16,409 nt of DNA, from NCBI GenBank assembly GCA_964651315.1, contig CAZYXO010000018.1:1-16409 (forward strand), given 5' to 3'. This document shows, piece by piece, positions 7,204-14,907 of this stretch (positions within the stretch are counted from its first letter, which is position 1; every line of letters begins with the position of its first letter). A program made the translations under genes and the position numbers. This DNA comes from CAZYXO01 sp964651315 (GTDB lineage: Bacteria; Bacillota_I; Bacilli_A; RF39; UBA660). Below the pieces are notes generated by a model. That model was not told where the DNA came from. It was given only the letters and a program-made list of their open reading frames with translations, and did not search any database.

Positions 7204-7665
7204 ATGAGTGATTTAGAAAAAAAACGCCCTACATGGGATGAATATTTCATGAAAATAGCCCACGATGTTAGTACAAGAAGTACTTGTAGAAGACAAGTAG
7301 GAGCAGTAATTACTGTTGATAATTCAATTATTTCAACTGGTTATAATGGAGCACCAAAAGGAGTTCTTCATTGCAGTGATCGTGGTGGCTGTATGCGATT
7401 ACTTAATAATGTTAAATCAGGAACTATGCAAGAGTTTTGTCGAGCAGTACACGCAGAGCAAAACGCTATAATTGAAGCGGCTGTTCATGGTAAAGCAATT
7501 AAAGGTGGTACTCTTTATACTAATACATATCCTTGTAGTATTTGTGCAAGAATGATTATTAATGCCGAAATTATAAGAATTGTGTATGATAGTGATTATG
7601 AAGATGATTTAACCAAAGAGTTAATTGGTGAAACAAATATTGTTTTAGAAAGAATTAAAAAATAA
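7204..7665 (+). CDS. comEB: dCMP deaminase (ComEB-like, zinc-dependent)
   Basis: A cytidine/deoxycytidylate deaminase-family enzyme of 153 residues, predicted to convert dCMP to dUMP for dTMP synthesis. The zinc site is intact: HAE at 83-85 (VHAEQNAI) and PCSIC at 110-114. The N-terminal block STRSTCRRQVGAV followed by TGYNGAPKG is characteristic of dCMP deaminases rather than cytidine or tRNA-adenosine deaminases. GGAGG at 7193-7197 is well placed. It lies 12 bases after rnpM and 24 bases before infB on the same strand, without a terminator, so it is co-transcribed with the translation operon. That is an unusual location for this enzyme. The enzyme call is strong; the ComEB symbol follows the Firmicute orthologue. 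Confidence 0.92.
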   Translation: MSDLEKKRPTWDEYFMKIAHDVSTRSTCRRQVGAVITVDNSIISTGYNGAPKGVLHCSDRGGCMRLLNNVKSGTMQEFCRAVHAEQNAIIEAAVHGKAIKGGTLYTNTYPCSICARMIINAEIIRIVYDSDYEDDLTKELIGETNIVLERIKK

Positions 7666-7689
7666 ATTAAGAAAGATAGGTGAAGCCAA

Positions 7690-9798
7690 ATGATTAGTAC
7701 TGTTTTAGAATATGCTAATGATGTAAACTTAACTGTAGCCGAAGTGTTAAAAAAATGTAAAGAGTTAGGAATAAATGTAAATAATGCCAATGATGAATTA
7801 ACAGAAGACGATATTATAATGTTAGATAATATTATTAATTTAATTGGTGTAGAAGATTCCTCTTATGAAGAAGAAGATATTATTGACGAAGAAGTTGAAA
7901 ATATTATTGAAGGAAGTAATATTGGGAAAACTATTTCAGACATTACCAAAAAAGAAAAGATTAAACCGAAAGTTGTTAATGAAAATAACTATAAAGATTT
8001 AAAAAAAGAAATGTATAAACATAAAGATAAGTTAAAAACTAATGAAAAAGATACAAGTATTATAATTTATAATGCTGGTATGAGTGTTAGTGATTTAGCA
8101 ACAGAATTAAATATAAGTGGAACTGATATAATCAAAAAATTAATGAATATGGGTTTGATGATTAATCTTAATCAAGCAATTGATTTTGAAACAGCCGAAA
8201 TATTAGTTTTAGATTATGGTAAAACTTTGAAAAAAGCTGAAACACAAAATGTAGCAAATTTTGAAGAATATGAAATTATTGATAATGAAAGTGATTTAAT
8301 AAATCGTCCACCAATAATAACTATTATGGGACATGTTGATCATGGTAAAACAACATTACTTGATTATATTAGAACAAGTCACGTAGTAGATAGTGAATTT
8401 GGGGGAATAACTCAACATATTGGTGCTTATCAAATAGAATACAATAATAATAAATTAACATTTATTGATACACCAGGACATGCTGCATTTACAGAAATGC
8501 GTGCTCGTGGGGCATCTGTTACAGATATCGTAATTATAATTGTTGCTGCAGATGATGGTGTAATGCCTCAAACTAAAGAAGCAATTGATCATGCATTATC
8601 TGCTAATGTACCAATAATTGTAGCAGTAAATAAAATTGATAAACCAAATAGTGATGCAGATAAAATTTATCGCGAAATGAGCGAAAATGGAATTATTGCA
8701 GAATCTTGGGGTGGAAATGTACCATTTATTAACATTTCAGCTAAAACTGGAGTTGGAGTAGATTTACTTTTAGAAACAATTTTAGCAATAAGTGAAGTAA
8801 ATGGCTATAAAGCAAATCCAAATAGATATGCAGTTGGTACTGTAATAGAATCTAAATTAGATAAAAATATTGGGGGAATTGCTACTATCTTAATCCAAAA
8901 TGGAACTTTAAGATTAGGTGATCCAATCGTTGTAGGAACAACATTTGGAAAAGTTAGAACAATGAAAAGTGATTTAGGGGAATCGATAACTTCGGCTGGA
9001 CCATCAACACCAATTGAAATAACTGGTTTAAATGATAATCCACGTGCGGGTGATAAATTCATGGCTTTTGAAAAAGAAAGTGAAGCAAAAATAGTTTGTG
9101 AAAAAAGAAAAAATCACTTAAAAAGTTTAGAAAATACGAAGAAAACATTATCACTTGATGATTTATTTGCTAAAATTAATAGTGGAGATAAAGAAATAAA
9201 TGTTGTGTTAAAATGTGATGTTCGTGGTAGTGAAGAAGCAGTTAAAAGTGCTTTAGAAAAAATAAATGTAGCAGAGGCTAGAGTAAAAGTAATTCGTAGT
9301 GGAATTGGGACAATAACAGAAAGTGATGTTGTACTTGCTAGTGCTTCTAATGCTATTTTAATTGGATTTAATGTAATGCCATCAAGTATCACAAAAGAAG
9401 TTGCAAAAGAATATAATGTTGAAATTAAACTTTATACGATAATTTATAAATTAATTGAAGATATTGAACTTGCAATGCAAGGACTTCTTGAACCAACTTA
9501 TGAAGAAAAAATAATGGGTCATGGGGTAGTTAGGAAAATATTTAAGTTTTCGAAAATTGGCAATATCGCTGGTTGTTATGTAACAGATGGTGTTATAAAA
9601 TCGAATTCAGGTGTTCGTGTAGTTCGTGATGGCAATATAATTTATGATGGTAAAATTGCCTCAGTTCAAAGAGAAAAAGATACAGTAAAAGAAGTAAAGA
9701 AAGGCTTTGAATGTGGTTTAACATTTGAGAATTTCAGTGATATTCGCGAAAATGATTCATTTGAAACATATGAAAATGTTGAGGTAAAAAATGCCTAA
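7690..9798 (+). CDS. infB: Translation initiation factor IF-2
   Basis: IF-2 is the GTPase that brings initiator fMet-tRNA to the 30S subunit and promotes 70S joining. The 702 residues begin with an IF2_N-type helical module (VNLTVAEVLKKCKELGINV). A charged linker and a second IF2_N-like module (MSVSDLATELNISGTDIIKKLMNMG) follow. The G domain has GHVDHGKT at 214-221, GGITQHIGAY, DTPGH at 260-264, NKID at 314-317 and SAKTG. Domains II, III and the C-terminal beta barrel follow, with GHGVVRKIFKFSKIGNIAGCYV in the last. Length is close to that of Bacillus IF-2. AGGTGA at 7678-7683 supports the start. The last 8 bases overlap rbfA. Confidence 0.97.
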   Translation: MISTVLEYANDVNLTVAEVLKKCKELGINVNNANDELTEDDIIMLDNIINLIGVEDSSYEEEDIIDEEVENIIEGSNIGKTISDITKKEKIKPKVVNENNYKDLKKEMYKHKDKLKTNEKDTSIIIYNAGMSVSDLATELNISGTDIIKKLMNMGLMINLNQAIDFETAEILVLDYGKTLKKAETQNVANFEEYEIIDNESDLINRPPIITIMGHVDHGKTTLLDYIRTSHVVDSEFGGITQHIGAYQIEYNNNKLTFIDTPGHAAFTEMRARGASVTDIVIIIVAADDGVMPQTKEAIDHALSANVPIIVAVNKIDKPNSDADKIYREMSENGIIAESWGGNVPFINISAKTGVGVDLLLETILAISEVNGYKANPNRYAVGTVIESKLDKNIGGIATILIQNGTLRLGDPIVVGTTFGKVRTMKSDLGESITSAGPSTPIEITGLNDNPRAGDKFMAFEKESEAKIVCEKRKNHLKSLENTKKTLSLDDLFAKINSGDKEINVVLKCDVRGSEEAVKSALEKINVAEARVKVIRSGIGTITESDVVLASASNAILIGFNVMPSSITKEVAKEYNVEIKLYTIIYKLIEDIELAMQGLLEPTYEEKIMGHGVVRKIFKFSKIGNIAGCYVTDGVIKSNSGVRVVRDGNIIYDGKIASVQREKDTVKEVKKGFECGLTFENFSDIRENDSFETYENVEVKNA

Positions 9799-10132
9799 TT
9801 ATAAAATAATGCGTATTAGTAGTGAAGTGTCTCGTGCAATAAGTGAAATACTTGCTAACGAAACAGATGATGCTTTAATGAAAACAATTACTATAACTGG
9901 TTGTAATGTTGCTAAAGATTTAGGATATGCTAAAGTATATTTTACTAGTATAAGTGATATTGACCATAAAGCGTTAGAAAAAGAAATGAAAGAAGCAGTA
10001 CCATTTATTCGTAAATTTTTAGCCGAAAAAGTAGATTTACGTCATACACCACAACTTGAGTTCAAATATGATGAAAGTATTGAAATATCTAATAAAATTG
10101 AACATTTAATTGAGAAAATTCATGAAGAATAA
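9791..10132 (+). CDS. rbfA: 30S ribosome-binding factor RbfA
   Basis: A small KH-like protein of 113 residues that binds immature 30S subunits and promotes processing of the 5' end of 16S rRNA. Recognisable signatures are RISSEVSRAISEILANE at the N-terminus, the central YAKVYFTSISD, and LRHTPQLEFKYDES near the C-terminus. Its ATG lies inside the end of infB (8-base overlap), with GAGG at 9781-9784 as ribosome binding site. It overlaps truB by 11 bases at its own end, so infB, rbfA and truB are translationally coupled. Length is normal for the family. Confidence 0.96.
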   Translation: MPNYKIMRISSEVSRAISEILANETDDALMKTITITGCNVAKDLGYAKVYFTSISDIDHKALEKEMKEAVPFIRKFLAEKVDLRHTPQLEFKYDESIEISNKIEHLIEKIHEE

Positions 10133-10970
10133 TTGTGTAATTGTAATTAATAAAGAAAAAAACTATACAAGTAGAGATGTTGTAAATGTTTTAAATAAAG
10201 AATTGCAAACTAAAAAAATAGGCCATACAGGAACACTTGATCCCATTGCAACAGGAGTACTTGTTGTATGTGTTGGTAAATATACTAAACTTGGTAATTA
10301 TTTAACTTGTTTAGATAAAGAATATATTGCAACAATGCGTTTAGGTGTAAAAACCGATACTGGAGATTCTACTGGTAATATACTTGAACAAAAAGAAATA
10401 AATATTAGTCAAAAAGAAGTAGAAGAAGTATTAAAAAGTTTTATAAAAACTTATGAACAAACAGTTCCAATATATAGTGCAGTTAGTATAAATGGTAAAA
10501 GATTATATGAATATGCAAGAAATAATGAAACAGTTAAGTTACCAAAAAGACTTGTGACAATATATAATATTCAGTTAATAAGTTATGATAATACTTTTAT
10601 TACATTTAAAACTAAAGTAAGTAAAGGAACATATATTAGAAGTTTAATAAACGATATAGCAGAGTCTTTAAATACTTATGGAACAATGACTGATTTACAA
10701 AGAATAAGTCAAGGCAAATTTACAATTGATAAATCTTATACTCTTGATGATATTAAAAATAATAATTATCAAGTATTAACAATTAAAGATTTATTTGATG
10801 TAGATATTATAGAAATAAAAGATAATGAAACATTATTAAATAAAATAAATAATGGTAATATTATAAATTATGATTCATTAAAACAATATGTATTATTTAC
10901 ATATAATAATGAAGAAAAAGCCTTATATGAAATAAAAGAAGGCATAGGAAAAGTACTAATTATGTTATAG
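10122..10970 (+). CDS. truB: tRNA pseudouridine(55) synthase TruB
   Basis: TruB converts uridine 55 in the T-loop of tRNAs to pseudouridine. The 282-residue protein shows the catalytic motif GHTGTLDPIATGVL with catalytic Asp40. The active-site tyrosine motif DKEYIATMRLG is near residue 68, and KVSKGTYIRSLINDIA is at 165-180. A divergent C-terminal region (about 200-282) corresponds to the RNA-binding tail. ATG 10122 fits the family N-terminus (MKNNCVIVINKEKNYTSRDVV) better than the in-frame ATG at 10110, although the ribosome binding site (GAG near 10112) is weak and coupling to rbfA probably matters. The usual downstream partner ribF is not present; the operon ends here. Confidence 0.95.
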   Translation: MKNNCVIVINKEKNYTSRDVVNVLNKELQTKKIGHTGTLDPIATGVLVVCVGKYTKLGNYLTCLDKEYIATMRLGVKTDTGDSTGNILEQKEINISQKEVEEVLKSFIKTYEQTVPIYSAVSINGKRLYEYARNNETVKLPKRLVTIYNIQLISYDNTFITFKTKVSKGTYIRSLINDIAESLNTYGTMTDLQRISQGKFTIDKSYTLDDIKNNNYQVLTIKDLFDVDIIEIKDNETLLNKINNGNIINYDSLKQYVLFTYNNEEKALYEIKEGIGKVLIML

Positions 10971-10980
10971 TACTTTTTTT
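10949..10980. terminator. Shared bidirectional terminator of truB and the sortase gene
   Basis: AAAAGTACTA (10949-10958) and TAGTACTTTT (10968-10977) form a perfect 10-bp stem with a 9-base loop. A T-run follows on the plus strand, and a TTTT arm lies on the minus strand. The truB stop codon is in the right arm, and the stop of the convergent sortase gene lies just beyond it, so one hairpin serves both genes. Confidence 0.75.
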
Positions 10981-12547
10981 AATCTTTAATTTTAACAGCA
11001 TGCATAACAATTCTTTTGTTACCATTACCACAAGTAGATAAAGTTATAATTTCATCATCAGAATTTATTGTAACATTAAAGTCATATATACTTCTTTTCT
11101 TTAACATATCAGTAAAATTTAAAAAATCAACATTGGTTCCAAACTTTGTAATTAAATAATCATTTGTAACTTTAATTTTATAAATACTAAATATTTGATA
11201 TTTATTAGATTCATACATTGTATCAAAACTAATAATTTGATTATCTTTATTTGTATACCAACTCTTATACATAGTTTTATATAAAGTTCCAAACATAGTA
11301 CCACTATAATATCTATTATGAGCATAGAAAATAGTATTTTTATCTAAAAATTCATCATCATTTTTAAAATCCATAAATACCCAACCAGAATTATCTTTTT
11401 CTTTATTATAATTATGTTTTAAATAATAATTATTATCATTACTTTGAACAACAGGATAATCAATATTAGTATTATTTAACTTTAACCAACCAACAGTATC
11501 TTCATTCATATTCTTAAGAGCTAAAATAGATTCATTAATTATCTTTTCTTCTTCTTCTTCTGAAATATTCAAGTCTTCAATAACTTCATTAATATCAGTA
11601 TTTTCTATTGTATTTTGTACTTCATTTTTAATTAATGTTGTCTTTTTATTAGCATTAATATTACTAATTAAAATAAATGAAATAGTAATAATGATTAAAA
11701 AGGTCATTAACAATCCTGATATTTTTAATACATTAAGAATAGTTTGTTTAAATAAGTTATCACTTAAATATTCATCACTATAAACTATTTTATAAGTAAT
11801 TTTATATTTCTTTTTAATAATTTTATTTTGTTCTTTTAAATAAATAGCATTATCTAAATTATTAATATTATCATGAATATATATTTTAATATGTTTAATT
11901 CTGTTATTATGCAAAATTTCCACTATATTTTCTAAAGTATTTTTATTAAATTTATTTATGTGAATACTTTTTAAATACTTATTAATTTGACAAAAAGTAT
12001 TAAAATCTTCTAAATCATCATTATTCATTGGAACATTTATTTTTAAAGTCATTTTGTAAAATATTAAACTATATTTGGATAAATTATTTAGTTCCATAAA
12101 ATTACTTGTAAATAATATTTCTGTACGAGATTCAACAGCAATATTATTTTGATCAAATATTTCAATCATAAAAAATGGTAGATTAAAACAACTAATATAT
12201 TTTATGGTTTCCATATCACATAATTTATTACATATTTGATAAGTAAGAGTTTTATCTTCTTCGATACATAAATACGTTATATTATCAAATTTAGTTATTA
12301 AATCAAGAATAGTTAGAACTAAACATTGCTCTTTGACAATTAGTTTACATATATTATATTCTGTACATAATTCTTTAATAAAAGCAGAGATAATTTTGCT
12401 ATTATCTTTAATATATTCTTCACTAAAAATAAGTTCATTATTACTAATGACATTCGTATTTATAAGGTTGTTTTTTATTTTATTATCTTTACTTTTATAT
12501 TGAATATGTAATGTGTTATTTGATATATCTATAATAATTCGCTTCAT
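10979..12547 (-). CDS. Class B-type sortase with long N-terminal cytoplasmic region
   Basis: A 522-residue membrane protein. The C-terminal part (about 335-522) is a sortase of the SrtB type: the entry block VGWLKLNNTNIDYPVVQSND, catalytic His410 in FYAHNRYYSGTMFGTLYK, catalytic Cys506 in ITLSTCGN, and Arg512 in KRIVMHA. Sortases cleave sorting signals and join surface proteins to the wall or to pilins. One membrane segment lies at about 275-296 (GLLMTFLIIITISFILI), followed by an acidic spacer (EDLNISEEEEEK). About 270 residues precede the membrane segment, without a signal peptide, and must be cytoplasmic; no known domain is recognised there. Ordinary sortases have only a short cytoplasmic tail. 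ATG 12547 is preferred over upstream in-frame codons because AGGAG sits 8 bases before it. The gene is divergent from a protein with an NPKTG sorting signal, a probable substrate. Confidence 0.88.
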   Translation of the reverse strand: MKRIIIDISNNTLHIQYKSKDNKIKNNLINTNVISNNELIFSEEYIKDNSKIISAFIKELCTEYNICKLIVKEQCLVLTILDLITKFDNITYLCIEEDKTLTYQICNKLCDMETIKYISCFNLPFFMIEIFDQNNIAVESRTEILFTSNFMELNNLSKYSLIFYKMTLKINVPMNNDDLEDFNTFCQINKYLKSIHINKFNKNTLENIVEILHNNRIKHIKIYIHDNINNLDNAIYLKEQNKIIKKKYKITYKIVYSDEYLSDNLFKQTILNVLKISGLLMTFLIIITISFILISNINANKKTTLIKNEVQNTIENTDINEVIEDLNISEEEEEKIINESILALKNMNEDTVGWLKLNNTNIDYPVVQSNDNNYYLKHNYNKEKDNSGWVFMDFKNDDEFLDKNTIFYAHNRYYSGTMFGTLYKTMYKSWYTNKDNQIISFDTMYESNKYQIFSIYKIKVTNDYLITKFGTNVDFLNFTDMLKKRSIYDFNVTINSDDEIITLSTCGNGNKRIVMHAVKIKD

Positions 12548-12671
12548 TTTTATTCTCCTACTATATAATAATAACATATCTTTTAGTGAATTTTTGAAAA
12601 ATATGTTTAATTTTGAAAAAAATATGCTATAATAAAAATATAATAGAAGGGAAAATAGGAAGGAAGAGAAT
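12548..12671. promoter_or_regulatory. Divergent promoter region between sortase and NPKTG-protein genes
   Basis: The 124-base gap carries signals for both directions. On the plus strand there is an extended -10 TGCTATAAT (TATAAT 12628-12633) and a second TATAAT at 12639-12644; TTGAAA at 12613-12618 is not at standard spacing from either. On the minus strand the sequence TGTTATTATTATATAG lies upstream of the sortase ribosome binding site and could supply a -10. Two near-identical tracts, TTTTGAAAAATATG (12592-12605) and TTTTGAAAAAAATATG (12611-12626), lie about 19 bases apart and could be an operator. Confidence 0.5.
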
Positions 12672-13196
12672 ATGAAAAAAATATTAGGAATGATTGCTTT
12701 ATTAGTAGTTTGTGTTATACCAATGACAGTTAAAGCAGCACAATCAACAAAATTAGTATGTGGAGCAAAAGAAACTTCGGGAGATGTAACTACAATGGAT
12801 TGTCATATCGAATTAACTAGTGATGCGGCAGTAACTTCTTTGGAAGGTAGTTTAACTTTAACAAATGTAGCACTTACAAGTGCTGGAGTGAGTGCTGAAG
12901 AAGGTTGGAGTTCAACTGGAAGTGGAACTACAATTTCGTTAATTGCTACTGGAACAGCAACAAGTTATACTAATGCTAAAATTGCTTCATTTACTGTTAC
13001 AGTTGATACTTCAAAAAGTAATTGCAAAGTAGTATTTACACCAACAGCAGGAACAACTTGTACAGATTGTACATATGAAGATGATAATCCTAAAACTGGT
13101 AGTGCTGTACCTTATATCGTAATTGGTTCATTAGCAATACTAGCAGGTGCTGTTTATGTTACAACAAGAAAAAACACAAAATTATTTAAAATATAA
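12672..13196 (+). CDS. Secreted protein with C-terminal NPKTG sorting signal
   Basis: A 174-residue surface protein. A signal peptide covers residues 1-23 (MKKILGMIALLVVCVIPMTVKAA). The mature part is Thr/Ser/Ala-rich with alternating beta-strand pattern (SLEGSLTLTNVALTSAG...KIASFTVTVDTS), reminiscent of a cohesin-like or Ig-like sandwich. It has five cysteines at 30, 44, 118, 130 and 133. The C-terminus is a classical sorting signal: NPKTG at 139-143, a hydrophobic segment at about 146-163 (PYIVIGSLAILAGAVYV) and a basic tail (TTRKNTKLFKI). The NPxTx form suits class B sortases, and such a sortase is encoded divergently next door. AGGAAGG at 12657-12663 supports the start. The exact function is unknown; it could be an adhesin-like or structural surface protein. 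Confidence 0.85.
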   Translation: MKKILGMIALLVVCVIPMTVKAAQSTKLVCGAKETSGDVTTMDCHIELTSDAAVTSLEGSLTLTNVALTSAGVSAEEGWSSTGSGTTISLIATGTATSYTNAKIASFTVTVDTSKSNCKVVFTPTAGTTCTDCTYEDDNPKTGSAVPYIVIGSLAILAGAVYVTTRKNTKLFKI

Positions 13197-13224
13197 TAAT
13201 ATTTAAAAATTTTATGTAAGTAAT

Positions 13225-13257
13225 AAGTTCTCTAATAAAAAGTTAGAGAATTTTTAT
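13225..13257 (+). terminator. Intrinsic terminator after the NPKTG-protein gene
   Basis: TTCTCTAA (13228-13235) pairs perfectly with TTAGAGAA (13243-13250) around a 7-base loop. The stem can extend by a G-U and two A-U pairs, and a T-rich tract follows. Confidence 0.7.
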
Positions 13258-13296
13258 TTGCAAAGTACTATTTTTAATGAAAAAAGTGTAAATGTA

Positions 13297-13305
13297 TGGT
13301 AAAAT
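13297..13305 (+). promoter_or_regulatory. Extended -10 promoter of lysS
   Basis: TGGTAAAAT (TAAAAT at 13300-13305) is an extended -10 located about 20 bases before the lysS ribosome binding site. A -35 is poor (ATGAAA at 13277-13282 with a 17-base spacer). The leader to the start codon is too short for a T-box. Confidence 0.45.
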
Positions 13306-13326
13306 ACACGTTAGGAAGTGAAAGAA

Positions 13327-14808
13327 ATGGAAAGAACATTTAGTGAACAAGAAATAATAAGAAGAGATAAATTAGGAGAGATTAAAAATCCTTATCCAGA
13401 GAGATTTGTAACAAATTATGAATTAAAAGATGCTTGTACTTTAGAAGATGGAACAACTGATGTAACAGTTGCTGGAAGAATAATATTAATGCGTAAAATG
13501 GGTAAATTATCATTTTTAACAATAGGAGATATTGAAGGAAAAATACAAATATCAATTAAAGTTGATTGTGTTGGTGAAGAAAATTATGAATATTTCAAGA
13601 AAACATTTGATTTAGGAGACTTTATTGGTGTAACAGGTGAAATATTTACAACTCATACAGGCGAAAAAACAATTAGAGCAAATGTATTTACTTTTTTAGG
13701 AAAAGCATTAAAACCACTACCAGAGAAATATCACGGTTTAGAAGATATTGAAACAATATATCGTAATCGTTATATCGATTTAATAACAAATGATGAAGCA
13801 AAAAAAGTGTTTTTAATTAGAAGTAAGTTCATTAAAGAATTAAGAAGTTTTTTAGATAATGAAGGATATATTGAAATTGAAACGCCAATATTAAATAATA
13901 AAGCAAGTGGAGCAGTAGCAAAACCATTTATTACTCATCATAATGCTCTTGATATTGATTTATATTTAAGAATTGCTCCTGAAACATATTTAAAAAGAGC
14001 AGTTGTTGGTGGATTTAATAAAGTGTTTGAAATAGCAAGATGTTTTCGTAATGAAGGAATGGATGCTACACATTTACAAGATTTTACAATGATAGAAGGA
14101 TATGGAGCATATTTAAATTATCAAGATAATATGATTTTCTTACAAAGAATGTTACAAACAATAATAAAAAATGTTTTTGGAACATTAGAAATGGAAATTA
14201 ATGGTAATGTAATTGATTTTAGTGGAGATTGGCCAAGTGTTAGTTTTCGTGATTTAGTATTAAAATATAGTAATATTGATATAGATATTTATAATACGAA
14301 AGAAACATTATTAGAAAAAATTAAATTAGAAAAAATTGATATTGATTCATCTGTTCCATTAGAAAATTTAGGATATGGAAATTTAGTTGACCAACTATAT
14401 AAAAAAGTTGCAAGACCATTTGTTATGGGACCAATTTATTTAGTTAATCATCCAATTAGTTTATCACCTTTGGCAAGAGCAAATGATGATAATAAAAATA
14501 TTACTGATCGTTTCCAATTAATAATTAATGGAAGTGAAATGATTAATGGGTATTCCGAACTTGTAGATCCAATTGAACAAGAAAAAAGATTAATTGAACA
14601 AGCAAAAAGTAAAGAATCTGGCGATGAAGAAGCAATGCCTATGGACTATGATTATATTAGTGCTATGGAAATGGGACTACCTCCAACAAGTGGTTGGGGA
14701 ATGGGAATTGACCGTATAGTTCAAGTTTTAACAAATCAACCGAATGTTAAAGATGTTATATTATTTCCACTTATGCGTCCAATAGATGAAACTACTACTA
14801 CAAAATAG
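13327..14808 (+). CDS. lysS: Lysyl-tRNA synthetase, class II
   Basis: LysRS charges tRNA-Lys with lysine using ATP. The 493-residue protein has the N-terminal OB-fold anticodon-binding domain (about 45-125, VTVAGRIILMRKMGKLSFLTIGD). The class II core follows: ETPILNNKASGAVAKPFITHHNALDIDLYLRIAPETYLKR, motif 2 FRNEGMDATHLQDFTMIEGYGAY from residue 240, and motif 3 GWGMGIDRIVQVL at 456-468. ATG 13327 is chosen over the in-frame GTG at 13318 because AGGAAG (13313-13318) is 8 bases upstream. Differences from the common bacterial enzyme include MIEGYGAY instead of the usual MMELYxAY, and GWGMGIDR instead of GLGIGIDR, so it looks like a divergent LysRS subtype. Class assignment is secure. The gene has its own promoter and terminator. 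Confidence 0.95.
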   Translation: MERTFSEQEIIRRDKLGEIKNPYPERFVTNYELKDACTLEDGTTDVTVAGRIILMRKMGKLSFLTIGDIEGKIQISIKVDCVGEENYEYFKKTFDLGDFIGVTGEIFTTHTGEKTIRANVFTFLGKALKPLPEKYHGLEDIETIYRNRYIDLITNDEAKKVFLIRSKFIKELRSFLDNEGYIEIETPILNNKASGAVAKPFITHHNALDIDLYLRIAPETYLKRAVVGGFNKVFEIARCFRNEGMDATHLQDFTMIEGYGAYLNYQDNMIFLQRMLQTIIKNVFGTLEMEINGNVIDFSGDWPSVSFRDLVLKYSNIDIDIYNTKETLLEKIKLEKIDIDSSVPLENLGYGNLVDQLYKKVARPFVMGPIYLVNHPISLSPLARANDDNKNITDRFQLIINGSEMINGYSELVDPIEQEKRLIEQAKSKESGDEEAMPMDYDYISAMEMGLPPTSGWGMGIDRIVQVLTNQPNVKDVILFPLMRPIDETTTTK

Positions 14809-14819
14809 TAGTTTTTTTT
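14794..14819 (+). terminator. Intrinsic terminator of lysS
   Basis: ACTACTA (14794-14800) and TAGTAGT (14806-14812) form a perfect 7-bp stem with the loop CAAAA, followed by a T-run to 14819. The lysS stop codon TAG is the first three bases of the right arm. Confidence 0.75.
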
Positions 14820-14879
14820 AAATTTTTATTAAAATTTCACATTTACTTTACATTAAACTCTTTATTTATTTATTGTTTG

Positions 14880-14888
14880 TGCTATAAT
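14880..14888 (+). promoter_or_regulatory. Extended -10 promoter of the transporter gene
   Basis: TGCTATAAT (TATAAT at 14883-14888) with an AT-rich upstream region; no good -35 is seen (TTTATT at 14861-14866, 16-base spacer). It lies close to the strong AGAAGGAGG ribosome binding site at 14895-14903. Confidence 0.5.
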
Positions 14889-14907
14889 TTTTTTAGAAGG
14901 AGGATTT

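Noticed and set aside
8805..9392. Two minus-strand open frames inside infB
   Set aside because: They are antisense to conserved IF-2 domains, with no start signals or recognisable protein features.
13197..13326. T-box or other riboswitch before lysS
   Set aside because: Only a terminator of the previous gene and a short promoter fit in 130 bases; no T-box sequence or antiterminator is seen.
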